Part shown: positions 49,314 to 63,140 of the stretch, one piece after another
Layout: every line of letters starts with the position of its first letter
Position numbering within the stretch: position 1 is the stretch's first letter
Assembly (NCBI RefSeq): GCF_003931565.1
Contig: NZ_RRYI01000006.1
Span: 248,001 to 312,000, forward strand
DNA from: Caulobacter sp. 602-1
GTDB taxonomy: Bacteria; Pseudomonadota; Alphaproteobacteria; Caulobacterales; Caulobacteraceae
Length of the DNA stretch: 64,000 nucleotides
Direction of reading: 5' to 3'
Notes under the pieces: generated by a model
Told to the model about the DNA's origin: nothing
Seen by the model: only the letters and a program-made list of their open reading frames with translations
Database searches by the model: none
Position numbers and translations under genes: made by a program

Positions 49314-49880
49314 TCAGACCTGCATGATCTCTTGTTCTTTGATTTTCAAGGCCTCGTCCACGCGCTTGATGGCCTCGTCGGTCATCTTCTGGACCTCGGT
49401 TTCCATCTTCTTGCGCTCGTCCTCGGCGATCGCGCCGTCCTTCTCGGCCTTCTTCAGGTCGTCGTTGGCGTCGCGGCGGACGTTGCGGACGGCGATCTTC
49501 TGCTGCTCGGCGTACTTGCCGGCGATCTTGGAGAGGTCCTTGCGGCGCTCTTCGGTCAGCGGCGGAATAGGAATGCGCAGATTCTGACCTTCAACGACCG
49601 GGTTCAGGCCCAAGCCCGAGGCGCGGATCGCCTTCTCGACCGAGACCACGACGCCCCGGTCCCAGACGCTGACATTGATCTGGCGCGGCTCGGGCACGCT
49701 GACCGAGGCCACCGCGTTCAGGGGCGTGGTCGAGCCGTAGGCCTCGACCATCACCTGATCCAGCAGGCTGGCCGACGCACGGCCGGTGCGCAGGGATCCG
49801 AACTCTTCCTTCAGAGCGGCGACGGCCTTGTCCATGCGGTCGCGGTAGCGGGCCAGGACGGGTTTCTCGGCGGCGGCCAT
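49314..49880 (-). CDS. frr: Ribosome recycling factor
   Basis: Splits the post-termination ribosome together with EF-G. Three-helix bundle plus beta-domain: [30 protein letters not shown], the strand region [44 protein letters not shown], and the long C-terminal helix. Length 188 aa is standard. GGAGAG precedes the ATG. It lies 27 bases after pyrH. Confidence 0.97.
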   Translation of the reverse strand: MAAAEKPVLARYRDRMDKAVAALKEEFGSLRTGRASASLLDQVMVEAYGSTTPLNAVASVSVPEPRQINVSVWDRGVVVSVEKAIRASGLGLNPVVEGQNLRIPIPPLTEERRKDLSKIAGKYAEQQKIAVRNVRRDANDDLKKAEKDGAIAEDERKKMETEVQKMTDEAIKRVDEALKIKEQEIMQV

Positions 49881-49907
49881 GAGGCTCTCCTCGCTTGTCT
49901 TTAAGGC

Positions 49908-50648
49908 TTAGGCGGCGCGGTCGGCGGCGACCACGGTGTGGGTCCCCTCGCCTCGCAGGACGGTCAGCAGGTTGCCGCGTCCCTTGATCGAGAAGACCAC
50001 GATCGGAATATTGCTGTCGCGCATCAGCGCGACGGCCGAGGCGTCCATGACCCGCAGGTCCTTGGCCAGCACGTCCATATAGCTCAGGCGATCATAGCGC
50101 TCGGCCTCCGGATCCTTCTTGGGATCGGCCGTATAGACGCCATCGACGCTGGTGCCCTTGAACAGCGCGTCGCACTGCATCTCGGCCGCGCGCAGGGCCG
50201 CGGCGGTGTCGGTGGTGAAGAACGGGTTGCCGGTGCCGGCGGCGAAGATCACCACGCGCCCCTTCTCCAGGTGACGCTGGGCGCGACGGCGGATGTAGGG
50301 CTCGCAGACCGTGGCCATCGGGATCGCCGACTGCACGCGGGTCTCGACGCCGATGCGCTCGAGCGCGTCCTGCATGGCCAGGGCGTTCATGACGGTGGCC
50401 AGCATGCCCATGTAGTCGGCGCTGGAGCGTTCCATGCCCTTGGCCGCGCCCGCCATGCCGCGGAAGATATTGCCGCCGCCGATCACCAGGCACAGCTCGA
50501 CGCCGGACTTGACGATCTCGGCCACGTCTTCGGCAACGGATTGTACGGTGTTGGTGTCGATACCGTAGGGCGTGTCCCCCATGAGGACCTCGCCGGACAC
50601 CTTCAGCAGGATGCGGCGGTATTTCTGGGGCGTGCTGGTATCGGACAT
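49908..50648 (-). CDS. pyrH: UMP kinase
   Basis: Phosphorylates UMP to UDP; feeds UTP/CTP and the UDP-sugars used by the lpx genes downstream. Amino-acid-kinase fold with [67 protein letters not shown], and [16 protein letters not shown]. Length 246 aa is typical. It is separated from tsf by 190 bases that include a strong terminator, so pyrH likely has its own promoter. Confidence 0.97.
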   Translation of the reverse strand: MSDTSTPQKYRRILLKVSGEVLMGDTPYGIDTNTVQSVAEDVAEIVKSGVELCLVIGGGNIFRGMAGAAKGMERSSADYMGMLATVMNALAMQDALERIGVETRVQSAIPMATVCEPYIRRRAQRHLEKGRVVIFAAGTGNPFFTTDTAAALRAAEMQCDALFKGTSVDGVYTADPKKDPEAERYDRLSYMDVLAKDLRVMDASAVALMRDSNIPIVVFSIKGRGNLLTVLRGEGTHTVVAADRAA

Positions 50649-50760
50649 GGGACCGCTATTCCTGAGTCGTCGGCACGCACATTACGTGCGTTCTACAGAA
50701 GTGGGATGGGTTTTGCCAACCGCGGCCGCGCCTTTGACAGCACGGCCAAACGGCAGGCGC

Positions 50761-50798
50761 AAAAAGGGCGCGGCGCGCGTCTAGACGCGCCGCGCCCT
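50761..50798 (-). terminator. Intrinsic terminator of rpsB-tsf
   Basis: Very GC-rich imperfect palindrome around TCTAGA (50766-50797, with a two-base bulge in one arm). On the reverse strand it is followed by TTTTT. It starts about 40 bases after the tsf stop and should separate rpsB-tsf from pyrH. Confidence 0.9.
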
Positions 50799-50838
50799 GA
50801 TTGTTTGCCAGAAGCCCGAAGGCTCCCGACGGCAAGCC

Positions 50839-51777
50839 TTAGGCTTGGCCGGTCATCGAGGCGACTTCGGCGGCGAAGTCATCCTGCTTCTTTTCCACGC
50901 CTTCGCCCAGGGCCAGACGGGTGAAGCCCTTCACGGCGATCGGCGCGCCCAGCGTCTTGGCGGTCTCGGCGACCAGCTGCTCGACGGTCTGGTCCGGGTT
51001 CATGACGAAAGCCTGCTTCAGCAGCACGACTTCTTCCAGGAACTTGCGGATGCGGCCTTCGATCATCTTTTCGACGACCGCCGGCGGCTTGCCGGACTCC
51101 AGAGCCTGCTCGGTGAACACGGCCTTTTCACGCTCGATGGCGGCCGGGTCCAGATCGTCCGCCGACAGCGACAGCGGAGCGGTCGCGGCGACGTGCATGG
51201 CGATCTTGCGGCCCAGCTCGCGCAGGGCGGCCTTGTCGCCGGTCGACTCGACGGCCACCAGCACGCCGATGCGGCCAAGGTCCGGCGCGGTGGCGTTGTG
51301 GATGTACGAGGCGACGACGCCGTTCTCGACGGTGTGCTTGGCCGCGCGACGCACCATCATGTTCTCGCCGATCGTGGCGATCAGGTTCGTCAGATGGTCC
51401 TGCACGGTCTCGCCGCCGGCCAGCTTGGCCGCGGTGATGGCGTCGACCGAACCGTCGGTGGTCAGAGCCGCGCCGGCGATCTGGCGAGCGGCGCCTTGGA
51501 ACAGGTCGTTGCGCGACACGAAGTCGGTTTCGGCGTTCACTTCGACGGCGGTGGCGGTTTCACCCGCGCCTTGATCGGCCGTGGCGACGGCCACCAGGCC
51601 CTCGGCGGCGGCGCGATCGGCCTTCTTGGCGGCCTTCGAGAGGCCCTTGGCGCGCAGCCAGTCGATGGATGCTTCGATGTCGCCGTTGTTTTCCGACAGC
51701 GCCTTCTTGCAGTCCATCATGCCGACGCCGGACTTTTCGCGCAGTTCTTTGACGAGCGCGGCCGTGATCTCAGCCAT
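50839..51777 (-). CDS. tsf: Elongation factor Ts
   Basis: Guanine-nucleotide exchange factor of EF-Tu. N-terminal UBA-like domain ([42 protein letters not shown]) and the TDFV exchange motif ([13 protein letters not shown]), then two core subdomains. Length 312 aa is normal. rpsB precedes it by 111 bases, with a perfect hairpin in the gap. Confidence 0.97.
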   Translation of the reverse strand: MAEITAALVKELREKSGVGMMDCKKALSENNGDIEASIDWLRAKGLSKAAKKADRAAAEGLVAVATADQGAGETATAVEVNAETDFVSRNDLFQGAARQIAGAALTTDGSVDAITAAKLAGGETVQDHLTNLIATIGENMMVRRAAKHTVENGVVASYIHNATAPDLGRIGVLVAVESTGDKAALRELGRKIAMHVAATAPLSLSADDLDPAAIEREKAVFTEQALESGKPPAVVEKMIEGRIRKFLEEVVLLKQAFVMNPDQTVEQLVAETAKTLGAPIAVKGFTRLALGEGVEKKQDDFAAEVASMTGQA

Positions 51778-51803
51778 GGAAAATCTCCATATTCAAACGG
51801 TTA

Positions 51804-51828
51804 GCGACCGGGCTTGTAGCCCGGTCGC
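51804..51828 (-). other. Hairpin between rpsB and tsf
   Basis: Perfect 10-bp inverted repeat (51804-51813 and 51819-51828) with a 5-base loop. It lies 26 bases before the tsf ATG on the reverse strand and has no T-run. It may partly terminate or stabilise the rpsB message and so set the S2:EF-Ts ratio. Confidence 0.6.
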
Positions 51829-51888
51829 ATGTCAGGGTCGCGACGGCCTCTCCACCCCGGCCAGGCCAGGAGAGAGGCGCGCGGGAAA

Positions 51889-52740
51889 TCAGCCCTCGGC
51901 CGACTCCGGAGCCGCTTCGGCGGCGACTTCAACCGGCGCTTCCGGAGCGGCTTCCGGGGCGACTTCAGCGATCGCTTCCGGAGCCAGAGCGCGGGCCAGG
52001 GCCGGCTCGGTCGGGTTCACGGCGGCGCCCAGGTCGACGCCCGAGCCGGCTTGGCCAGCAGCCAGGCCGTCCAGGACGGCGTCGGCGATCAGGTCGCAGT
52101 ACAGCTGCAGGGCGCGAGCGGCGTCGTCGTTACCCGGGATCGGGTAGGTGATGCCGTCCGGATCGCAGTTGGTGTCGAGAATGGCGACGACCGGGATGTT
52201 CAGCTTGCGGGCTTCCAGGATCGCGATCGCTTCCTTGTTGGTGTCGATCACGAACATGATGTCGGGGATGCCGCCCATGTCCTTGATGCCGCCCAGCGAC
52301 AGTTCCAGCTTGTCGCGCTCGCGCGTCAGCTGCAGCAGCTCCTTCTTGGAACGGCCTTGGCCTTCGCCGGCCAGGACGCCTTCCAGCTCGCGCAGACGCG
52401 CGATCGAGCCCGAAACGGTGCGCCAGTTGGTCAGCGTGCCGCCGAGCCAACGGTGGTTCACATAGTATTGGGCGCAGCGCTTGGCGGCCGTGGCGACCGG
52501 GTCGCTGGCCTGGCGCTTGGTGCCGACGAACAGCACGCGGCCGCCGGCGGCGGCGACTTCACGAACCTTCACCAGGGCTTGGTGCAGCAGCGGGATCGTC
52601 TGCGACAGGTCGATGATGTGGATGTTCGAGCGCGAGCCGAAGATGTAGCGGTCCATCTTCGGGTTCCAGCGGTGCGTCTGGTGACCGAAGTGGGCGCCGG
52701 CTTCCAGGAGCTGACGCATGGAGAATTCGGGAAGAGCCAT
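51889..52740 (-). CDS. rpsB: 30S ribosomal protein S2
   Basis: Small-subunit protein near the mRNA exit site; binds S1. Starts at the canonical [29 protein letters not shown]; the long upstream open frame is spurious. Further S2 landmarks: [80 protein letters not shown]. At 283 aa it is longer than E. coli S2 (241) because of an Ala/Glu/Pro-rich C-terminal tail (about residues 248-283), common in alphaproteobacteria. AAAGGA precedes the ATG. Confidence 0.97.
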   Translation of the reverse strand: MALPEFSMRQLLEAGAHFGHQTHRWNPKMDRYIFGSRSNIHIIDLSQTIPLLHQALVKVREVAAAGGRVLFVGTKRQASDPVATAAKRCAQYYVNHRWLGGTLTNWRTVSGSIARLRELEGVLAGEGQGRSKKELLQLTRERDKLELSLGGIKDMGGIPDIMFVIDTNKEAIAILEARKLNIPVVAILDTNCDPDGITYPIPGNDDAARALQLYCDLIADAVLDGLAAGQAGSGVDLGAAVNPTEPALARALAPEAIAEVAPEAAPEAPVEVAAEAAPESAEG

Positions 52741-53097
52741 CGGGCCTGTATCCTTTTTCCGGTTGAACCTCCGCGGACACCCCCGTTCCAGACCATTCTG
52801 GAGCGGGACCGGAACGGCGAAGCCGGGATGTCTCCCCGGCGCAACCGAACGTCCACGTGTGGAATGGCCGGGCAGATAGTCTCTCGGCGGAGAAAAAGCA
52901 AGCCCTCGCCGCGATGGCCGGCGCTGGCCGCACGGTTGATCCGTCGTGATCCCGCCGCCCGCAAGATCCATCCCCGAAACGGGCGAGCATGCGCCGCCCC
53001 TCCACAGGAAGACCGGAAAGCCGTCGCCGTCCCGACATAGTGATGTGGCGTAATCCCTCCGGCGTCGTCGTTCTACACGGCATAGCTGGAGGACGTC
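52741..53097. other. Divergent promoter region of rpsB and the HAD gene
   Basis: 357 bases without a supportable gene between rpsB (reverse) and the HAD hydrolase (forward). It should hold the strong rpsB promoter and leader. I could not identify an S2-binding leader structure or operator by eye. Confidence 0.5.
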
Positions 53098-53748
53098 ATG
53101 CTCGCGGTCTTCGATCTGGACGGAACCTTGCTGGACGGCGACTCCACCGGCCTCTGGCTGTGGGGACGGGTCAAGCGCTCGCCCCTGCGCGCCCTGGCGG
53201 TCCTCGTCGCGGCCCCGCTCGCCGCGCCGATGGTGATGATCCCGCGCACGCGCCGGCTCGGCGCCTCGATCCTGCTGTGGATCGCCACGGCGGGCCTGGG
53301 CGAGCGGGCCTTGCGGGACTCCTGCGCCAAGTTCGGTGAAACCTTCCGCGCCGGCGGCAACGCCCTGGCCTGGCGCCCCGGCGGCCTCGCCGCGCTGAAG
53401 GCGCATCTGGACGCCGGTGACCGCGTCATCGTGGTCACGGCCGCGCCGGCCATCCTGGCGCAGGCCCTGATCGGCCCTCTGGGCCAGCCGATCGAGGTGC
53501 TCGGCACCTCACTGAAGCGTCGCGGCGGCGGCTGGGTCGCCGATGTCCACTGCCGCCACCAGCGCAAGTGTCAGGCCCTGGCCGAGGCCGGCCACGGCGC
53601 GCACTGGACCTATGCCTATACCGACAGTCTCGACGACCTGCCCCTTTTGCGCGGCGCGGATAAGCCGGTGATCGTCAAGGGCGGCAAGAAGGCCGAGCGG
53701 CGGCTGTTCCGGGCCGGGCTGACCAACGGTCGGGCGGCGGCTTGGTGA
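53098..53748 (+). CDS. HAD-superfamily subfamily IB phosphatase
   Basis: 216-aa haloacid-dehalogenase-fold phosphatase. Motif I is [11 protein letters not shown] at the very start, motif II is IVVTAAPA, the lysine of motif III is in the GTSLKRRGG area, and motif IV is [12 protein letters not shown]. The helical cap between motifs I and II is that of the SerB-like IB subgroup (phosphoserine and phospholipid phosphatases). A hydrophobic stretch (about residues 28-65) may touch the membrane. TGGAGG precedes the ATG. The substrate is unknown. Confidence 0.85.
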   Translation: MLAVFDLDGTLLDGDSTGLWLWGRVKRSPLRALAVLVAAPLAAPMVMIPRTRRLGASILLWIATAGLGERALRDSCAKFGETFRAGGNALAWRPGGLAALKAHLDAGDRVIVVTAAPAILAQALIGPLGQPIEVLGTSLKRRGGGWVADVHCRHQRKCQALAEAGHGAHWTYAYTDSLDDLPLLRGADKPVIVKGGKKAERRLFRAGLTNGRAAAW

Positions 53749-53865
53749 CGTGACGCCTGGCGAGCGCTTCACGCAGAGCTTCGGTGTCGGACGATTGCGC
53801 GCCCGAGCCAGCCGAAAGCATGAGGCCGTGCGTGGCGGGCCATGGCGAAGGGGCTGGCTTGGCGA

Positions 53866-54918
53866 CTACCCGAAGATGATCCGGCTTCCAACGACAGTGC
53901 GGAAGACCTGATCGGGCATTTGGGCGATGGCGGGGGCGATGAAGGCTTCGCCCGTGCAGTGCCCCGGCAGGATGTAGTCCGGCTTGAGCGACTGCATCAG
54001 GGCCAAGGTCTCGAGCGCCTGCTGAGATGTCTGGGGCGGAACGAGATGGAAGCCTCCCATGATCGCATGGATTCGATCCACGCCTGACACCGCCTGCGCC
54101 GCCCGCACGGTGTTGATGATGCCCCGGTGGCTGCATGATCCGATCACGATCAGACCGTTGCCCTTCAGATGAAAGGCGGTTCCCAGCTCATGGACGGCGT
54201 CGTCGACGAAAAAGTCGAGGTCGCGACGATCAGGGTCAAGATCGGCTCGGCGACAGCCCTGTCCGGGCAACATGGCGGTCGGCACCTTCGGCCGTTCGGG
54301 TGAGACGAACGGGATCCTGCCCGTGGTGAAGCCTATGTCGGCGATGGTTCGCGGCGATGAGGCGACACGCAGATCGATTCCCGCCGCGACCAGATCGGCC
54401 TTTTCCAGCTGTCCGAAGCTCGGGCCGTTCGGCGCTACGCCTCGCAGCCGGGCGCAGAACGCTTCCTCGCCGCCAACATGGAGCGGGGTTCCACGCTTGA
54501 CCCGCCCGACCAGGGCGGCGAGCCCGCCGAAATGGTCATAGTGGCCGTGACTCAGCACCATGGCGTCGACCGTCCCAGGATCGACGCCCAGGAGCGCCAT
54601 GTTGGAGGCCAAGGTCTCGGGTGTGTAGCCGAAGTCGATCATCACCCGGCGGCGAGCGCCGGCGCTCATCGCGTCGGCCAAGAGCGAATAACCCCATTCG
54701 CCGCGCAGGGTGAGCTTGTAGGACGAGGCTGCGCGCTCGGGCGGAAGGATCTTCAGGCCCGGACGCTCGACCGGCGTTGCGAAACTGGAGACCGTGCTGT
54801 CGGCGAGCAGCGTCAGGGTCAGGCGATCGATCTCGGGGACCATGAGCGGCGCGGCCGCGCCAGGCAGGGGCGCCGCCATGGCCAAACCCGAGGCCAAAAT
54901 CATTCGACGCGTCAGCAT
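53866..54918 (-). CDS. Exported metallo-beta-lactamase-fold hydrolase
   Basis: 350-aa MBL-fold protein. The N-terminus MLTRRMILASGLAMAAPLPGAAA is a twin-arginine-type signal (short n-region, RR, Ala-rich), so it is probably exported folded. Metal motif HGHYDHFGG (about residues 124-132), later HRG in GSCSHRG, and PGHCTGEA near the C-terminus supply further ligands. The overall pattern (MIDFGYTPETLASNMALLGVD, MGGFHL) matches the subgroup that includes 7,8-dihydropterin-6-yl-methyl... phosphate synthase-like proteins. The reaction is unknown. Confidence 0.85.
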   Translation of the reverse strand: MLTRRMILASGLAMAAPLPGAAAPLMVPEIDRLTLTLLADSTVSSFATPVERPGLKILPPERAASSYKLTLRGEWGYSLLADAMSAGARRRVMIDFGYTPETLASNMALLGVDPGTVDAMVLSHGHYDHFGGLAALVGRVKRGTPLHVGGEEAFCARLRGVAPNGPSFGQLEKADLVAAGIDLRVASSPRTIADIGFTTGRIPFVSPERPKVPTAMLPGQGCRRADLDPDRRDLDFFVDDAVHELGTAFHLKGNGLIVIGSCSHRGIINTVRAAQAVSGVDRIHAIMGGFHLVPPQTSQQALETLALMQSLKPDYILPGHCTGEAFIAPAIAQMPDQVFRTVVGSRIIFG

Positions 54919-55144
54919 GACCGGCCCTACCGTTGGAAAGCCTATCGCTCTGATCGGCCCTTCTCAGAGATACGCGCCTCCAGGCTCCGGTGCAGCCCCA
55001 AAGCGCCTCTTGAACCGCCTCAACCGCCGCTGATCGGAATACTGGCAGGCGAGGCGTAGTGGCATCGCCAAAGCGGTAGCCAACCTCATACGCTCCGCGC
55101 GTTCTATCCGTCATGAGCGAGCCGGTCGCGTGTGTCGCGCGGGA

Positions 55145-55177
55145 GCGGCCGCGGGGCAGGCGTGGGCCCGCGGCCGC
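55145..55177 (-). terminator. GC-rich hairpin after GFA gene
   Basis: Perfect 11-bp stem (55145-55155 and 55167-55177) with an 11-base loop, starting nine bases after the stop of the reverse-strand GFA gene. No clear T-run follows, so termination is likely but not certain. Confidence 0.5.
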
Positions 55178-55185
55178 CCCGTTTG

Positions 55186-55536
55186 TCAAAACGACTTGCC
55201 GTCCACCGGCCGCGGCTTGAGAGCGAAGACGTCGACCCCGTCAAGGCAGCGAACATTGATCGCCGCCATCCTGCGACCGTCCGGCGCGGTTCCCATCCCG
55301 AACGACTGGATGCCGCAGGTTTCGCAGAACAGGTGGGAAATCTGGTGGGTGTTGAACTGGTACTCGGTCAGGGCGTCCTGACCGCTCTTCAATTCGAAGG
55401 CGCTCTCCGGCGCGAAGGCCAGGATCGCGCCAAGCTTGCCGCAGCGCGAACAGTTGCAGCTGATCACCCCGTCCAGCTCGACCTCGACCGCGTAGCGCAC
55501 GCGACCACACTGGCAACCGCCTTGGTGACTGGCCAT
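55186..55536 (-). CDS. GFA-family protein (CENP-V/GFA domain)
   Basis: 116-aa small zinc protein of the glutathione-dependent formaldehyde-activating (GFA) domain family. Cys ligands: GGCQCGRVRY near the start, CNCSRCGK (about 29-36), and FCETCGIQSFG (about 70-80). Known members include S-(hydroxymethyl)glutathione synthase-like proteins, but most are uncharacterised, so formaldehyde metabolism should not be assumed. It stands alone, 112 bases after dnaE in opposite reading order on the same strand. Confidence 0.88.
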   Translation of the reverse strand: MASHQGGCQCGRVRYAVEVELDGVISCNCSRCGKLGAILAFAPESAFELKSGQDALTEYQFNTHQISHLFCETCGIQSFGMGTAPDGRRMAAINVRCLDGVDVFALKPRPVDGKSF

Positions 55537-55647
55537 CGGCCCTCTCCTCCCCTGTCAGCCCGTTCTGAACCGCCTTGACGCCGCCAGCGGCGGCTATCCC
55601 GTCGAGGTCCGCCACCCCGGACATCGCACCGAAATAGGAATATGTTC

Positions 55648-59079
<3,432 letters not shown>

Positions 59080-59114
59080 GACCAACCTCCGCTAGACGAC
59101 CGTCGTCATACGAC

Positions 59115-59204
59115 TCAGGCCACCAGATTGGCGACCGTGCACATCATCCAGACGAAGCTGGCGACCGACACAAGGGCCAAAGACTCACGCGCGATACGGA
59201 TCAT
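59115..59204 (-). CDS. sidA: SidA, SOS-induced cell-division inhibitor (29 aa)
   Basis: Tiny inner-membrane protein. In C. crescentus, SidA is a 29-residue, LexA-controlled protein that blocks division after DNA damage by binding FtsW/FtsN. Here a 29-codon frame begins [14 protein letters not shown] and ends in TVANLVA before TGA. Residues 8-29 form a single hydrophobic helix (with FVWMMC in the middle) after a short basic N-terminus. GGAGG lies five bases before the ATG. A LexA operator overlaps a good promoter 50 bases upstream. Length, operator and position next to dnaE all fit SidA as I remember it. The frame is too short for most gene finders. It may also be co-transcribed into dnaE. Confidence 0.9.
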   Translation of the reverse strand: MIRIARESLALVSVASFVWMMCTVANLVA

Positions 59205-59232
59205 AGGAGCCTCCACAGATTTCTTGTTTTGT

Positions 59233-59268
59233 TCCATATTCCGCTTTTGTTCTGTTCACAAGATGTTC
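59233..59268 (-). promoter_or_regulatory. sidA promoter with LexA operator (SOS box)
   Basis: GTTC-N7-GTTC at 59254-59268 (spacer ACAAGAT; GAAC-N7-GAAC on the coding strand). On the reverse strand a -35-like TTGTGA (59261-59256) and a -10-like TATGGA (59238-59233) are 17 bases apart, so LexA would cover the -35. The inferred leader is about 20 bases with GGAGG before the sidA ATG. Confidence 0.87.
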
Positions 59269-59480
59269 CGGACGTTCCACCGCATTTTCCGGAGCCGCGT
59301 CACGCTAAGCCGCAGCCCCGGCGTCACAGCCGGGCGATCACGATGTCGAAATCCAAAGCGAACCGACGCGCGGGCACTCGGCGCTCTAGCGGCGGCGGCC
59401 CAACGCTAGCGCCACATAGGCCAGCGACAAAACGGGGTTGTTCGCGGCGATGAAGCGAACCTTACTCGGATCCCGCCCGA

Positions 59481-60159
<679 letters not shown>

Positions 60160-60167
<8 letters not shown>

Positions 60168-61440
60168 AGCGAAGCGCCTCCACCGGATCGAGACGCGAGG
60201 CGCGCATGGCCGGCGGCAGGGTCGCCAGGATGCTCATCAGGGCCGAGAGCGCGACGATGCCGCCGACCTCGGTCCAGTCGATCTTCGCGGGAATATGCGA
60301 GAGCATGTAGACGTCGGCGCTGAACACGGCCGTGCCCGTGACCCACTCCACGAAGGTCTGGATCGGGGTGATATACGCGCAGAACACCACGCCGAGCGCC
60401 AGGCCGCACAAGGTGCCGGCCACGCCGATCGAGGCGCCCGCCATGACGAAGATGCGCAGCACCGCGCCCTGGCTGGCGCCCATGGTGCGCAGGATGGCGA
60501 TATCCTTGCCCTTGTTCTTCACCAGCATGACGAGGCTGGAGATGATGTTCAGGGTGGCGATGGCGACGATGCAGAACAGGATCAGCCGCATCACCTTCCG
60601 CTCGACCTGCAGGGCGGTGAAGTAGCTGTGGTTCTTGTCCTGCCAGTCGGTCACCAGCGCGCCGGGGCCGGAGGCGACCTCGACATCGTGCTTATATTCC
60701 TTAGCCTTGTCGGGGTCGTCGACCTTGATCTCGACATAGTCCACGGATGTGTCACGACCGAAGAACAGCTGGGCCTGCTCCAGCGGCATATAGATGAAGG
60801 CTTCGTCGAACTGGCTCATGCCGACGCTGAACAGGCCGCCGACGATGTAGTTCTTCTCGCGGGTCGAGGTGCCAAACGCCGTGGCCGGCCCCGAGGGCGA
60901 GATCAGGGTGATCGGATCGCCAGGCTGCACGCCCAGGGTCTGGGCCATCCGGTCGCCGATCAGGACAATGTCGCCCCCGTACTCGCCCTGGCCGAAGCCT
61001 TCCAGCGAACCCTTCTTGATGTTGCTGGCGATCAGCGACATGTGGCGCAGGTCGTTGGGGGTGACACCGCGCACGATGGCACCGGTCACCTGGGTCGGGC
61101 CAATGACCATGGCCTGGGCCTCGACCATCGGCGCGGCCTGGATGACGCCTGGAGCCGCCTTGATACGGCGGATGATGGTGTCGCGGTCCGGTCCGTTGAT
61201 CAAAGGCGACTGGGCGTAGAGATGGCCGTTGAAGCCGACGATGCGGCCCAGCAGCTCAGCCCGGAAGCCGTTCATCACGCTCATCACGGTGATGAGGGCG
61301 AAGACCGCCAGCATCACCGCGCAGAACGAAATGACCGCGATCAGCGCCACGCCGCCGTTCTTGCGCTTGGCGAACAGATACCGGCGAGCGACGGAGCGCT
61401 CCCAGCGGCTGAAGGGACCGGCGGCGCGGACGTCTGGCAT
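60160..61440 (-). CDS. lolC: Lipoprotein-releasing system permease (LolC/LolE)
   Basis: Inner-membrane permease partner of LolD. MacB-type architecture: one helix near the N-terminus after [46 protein letters not shown], a large periplasmic domain (about 60-280) and three C-terminal helices. The start at [22 protein letters not shown] overlaps the proS stop by one base; the upstream open frame is within proS. Only one permease gene is present, as in many alphaproteobacteria, so it may work as a homodimer (LolF type). Confidence 0.93.
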
Positions 61441-62768
61441 CAGGCGGTCTTGCTCTCGGTCAGGCCTTCGAGGACCGAATCCAGCGAGGCGGTGTGACGT
61501 TCGCCAGTCTTGCGATTCTTGATCTCGACCACGCCCTCGGCGATGCCCTTGGGACCGACGACCAGCTGCCACGGCAGGCCGATCAGGTCCATGGTGGCGA
61601 ACTTGGCGCCGCCGCGGGCGTCGGTGTCGTCGTAGAGGACGTCCTTGCCAGCCGCCTTGAGCGCGGCATAGGCCGTCTCGCAGGCCGCGTCGCAGGCCGC
61701 GTCGCCCTGGCGCATGTTGACGATGCCGACGTGGAACGGCGCGACGCTTTCCGGCCAGATGATGCCGGCCTCGTCGTGGCTGGCCTCGATGATCGCGCCC
61801 AGCAGGCGCGAGACGCCGACGCCATAGCTGCCCATCTGCACGGGCACGTCCTTGCCGTCCGGACCGGTGACCACGGCCTTCATCGGCTCGGAATACTTCG
61901 TCCCGAACGAGAAGATGTGACCGACTTCGATGCCGCGCGCCGACAGGCGGTCACCCTCGGGCAGCGCGTTGAAGGCGGCCTCGTCGTGCATTTCCTCGGT
62001 CGCGGCATAGAGCGCCGTGCGCTTGTTCACCAGCGGCTGCAGGTCGCCATACCAGTCGACGTCCGGACCGGGGGCCGGCATCTCGACCAGATCCTTGTGG
62101 CAGAAGACGGCGCTTTCGCCGGTTTCGGCCAGGACGATGAACTCGTGGCTGAGGTCGCCGCCGATCGGGCCTGTGTCAGCGCGCATCGGCACCGCCTTCA
62201 GGCCCATGCGCCCAAACAGGTTCAGGTAGGCCACGAACATGCGGTTGTAGGCCTTGCGCGCGCCCTCGGCGTCGAGGTCGAAGCTGTAGGCGTCCTTCAT
62301 CAGGAACTCGCGGCCACGCATCACGCCGAAGCGCGGGCGGGTCTCGTCGCGGAACTTCCACTGCACATGGTAGAGATTCTTGGGCAGGTCACGGTAGCTG
62401 CGCACCGAGCCGCGGAAGATCTCGGTGATCATTTCCTCGTTGGTGGGTCCGTACAGCAGCTCGCGCTCGTGGCGGTCGGTGATGCGCAGCATCTCCGGAC
62501 CATAGGCGTCATAGCGGCCCGACTCGCGCCACAGGTCCGCCAGCTGAAGCGTCGGCATCAGCAACTCGATGGCGCCGGCGCGATCCATTTCCTCGCGGAC
62601 GATCTGCTCGATCTTCTTCAGCACGCGCAAGCCCAGTGGCAGCCAGGCATAGATGCCCGCCGCTTCCTGGCGGATCATGCCAGCGCGAAGCATCAGCTGG
62701 TGCGAGACGATCTGGGCGTCGGACGGTGCTTCCTTCAGCACCGGCAGGAAATAGCGCGACAAGCGCAT
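61440..62768 (-). CDS. proS: Prolyl-tRNA synthetase, short type
   Basis: Charges tRNA-Pro. Class IIa core: [44 protein letters not shown], the motif 2 area [34 protein letters not shown], motif 3 [17 protein letters not shown], and a C-terminal anticodon domain. Length 442 aa marks the alphaproteobacterial form that lacks the editing insertion present in the 570-aa E. coli enzyme; mis-charged Ala-tRNA-Pro would need a separate editing protein. The lol genes follow with overlaps, so the three form one operon. Confidence 0.96.
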   Translation of the reverse strand: MRLSRYFLPVLKEAPSDAQIVSHQLMLRAGMIRQEAAGIYAWLPLGLRVLKKIEQIVREEMDRAGAIELLMPTLQLADLWRESGRYDAYGPEMLRITDRHERELLYGPTNEEMITEIFRGSVRSYRDLPKNLYHVQWKFRDETRPRFGVMRGREFLMKDAYSFDLDAEGARKAYNRMFVAYLNLFGRMGLKAVPMRADTGPIGGDLSHEFIVLAETGESAVFCHKDLVEMPAPGPDVDWYGDLQPLVNKRTALYAATEEMHDEAAFNALPEGDRLSARGIEVGHIFSFGTKYSEPMKAVVTGPDGKDVPVQMGSYGVGVSRLLGAIIEASHDEAGIIWPESVAPFHVGIVNMRQGDAACDAACETAYAALKAAGKDVLYDDTDARGGAKFATMDLIGLPWQLVVGPKGIAEGVVEIKNRKTGERHTASLDSVLEGLTESKTA

Positions 62769-62845
62769 GCGCGTGGAAACTCCGGGGAATTCAAGGAGGC
62801 CTGAGATAGCCTCTCGTCCGACAGCTTGGCAACGCGGTAGAGCCC

Positions 62846-62876
62846 GCCCAGTTCAGATCTTTGATCTGAACTGGGC
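62846..62876. repeat. Perfect 14-bp inverted repeat, 3-base loop
   Basis: Arms 62846-62859 and 62863-62876 with a TTT loop. Further flanking pairs (GAGCCC at 62840-62845 with GGGCTC at 62880-62885) can lengthen the stem. It lies about 80 bases upstream of proS. Not an SOS box: the GTTC/GAAC elements are inverted and spaced wrongly. Confidence 0.75.
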
Positions 62877-62905
62877 TGGTGGGCTCGTCCCTCCAAGAAA
62901 TCGAC

Positions 62906-62949
62906 GCGCGACAACCGCAGAAACCGGCATCCACTTTCTGCTGTCGCGC
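62906..62949. repeat. Palindromic element with CCGGCATCCACTTTC core
   Basis: Outer arms 62906-62913 and 62942-62949 and inner arms 62917-62923 and 62935-62941 pair, with a three-base bulge and an 11-base loop. The AAACCGG...CCACTTTC loop region resembles a palindrome family dispersed in many alphaproteobacterial genomes (from memory). Confidence 0.65.
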
Positions 62950-62987
62950 TTCGGGCTAAAGTAAGGCTCCGCAGGCGAATAAAAGAG

Positions 62988-63016
62988 AGGCCGCGCGGAT
63001 CGCCGCGCGGCCTTTC
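62988..63016. terminator. Strong hairpin, terminator-like
   Basis: Perfect 11-bp GC stem (62988-62998 and 63003-63013) with a 4-base loop. A short T-run follows on the forward strand, and AAAA precedes it, giving TTTT on the reverse strand. On the reverse strand it would end the DUF1467 transcript; on the forward strand it would end any small RNA from 62.8-62.98 kb. Confidence 0.75.
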
Positions 63017-63140
63017 AAGTCATCGTCGGGGAAGACGCCACAGAGCGAGACCGGCAAGGCCGATCTCCTGAAGTCACCTTACCAACCAAACATCTGTTGG
63101 GGCACGACCATGCGACGGAAGCGCTCACAATGAGAGCGTT

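Noticed and set aside
52741-53097. tRNA or S2 leader RNA between rpsB and the HAD gene
   Set aside because: No cloverleaf or GTTCGA-type T-loop, and no leader structure that I could pair convincingly.
59343-59453. Short forward Arg/Ser-rich frame after the sidA promoter
   Set aside because: No ribosome site; composition typical of chance frames; overlaps nothing conserved.
62851-62870. GTTC...GAAC in the hairpin upstream of proS as an SOS box
   Set aside because: The two tetramers are inverted and separated by 12 bases; the LexA operator in this group is a direct repeat with 7-base spacing.
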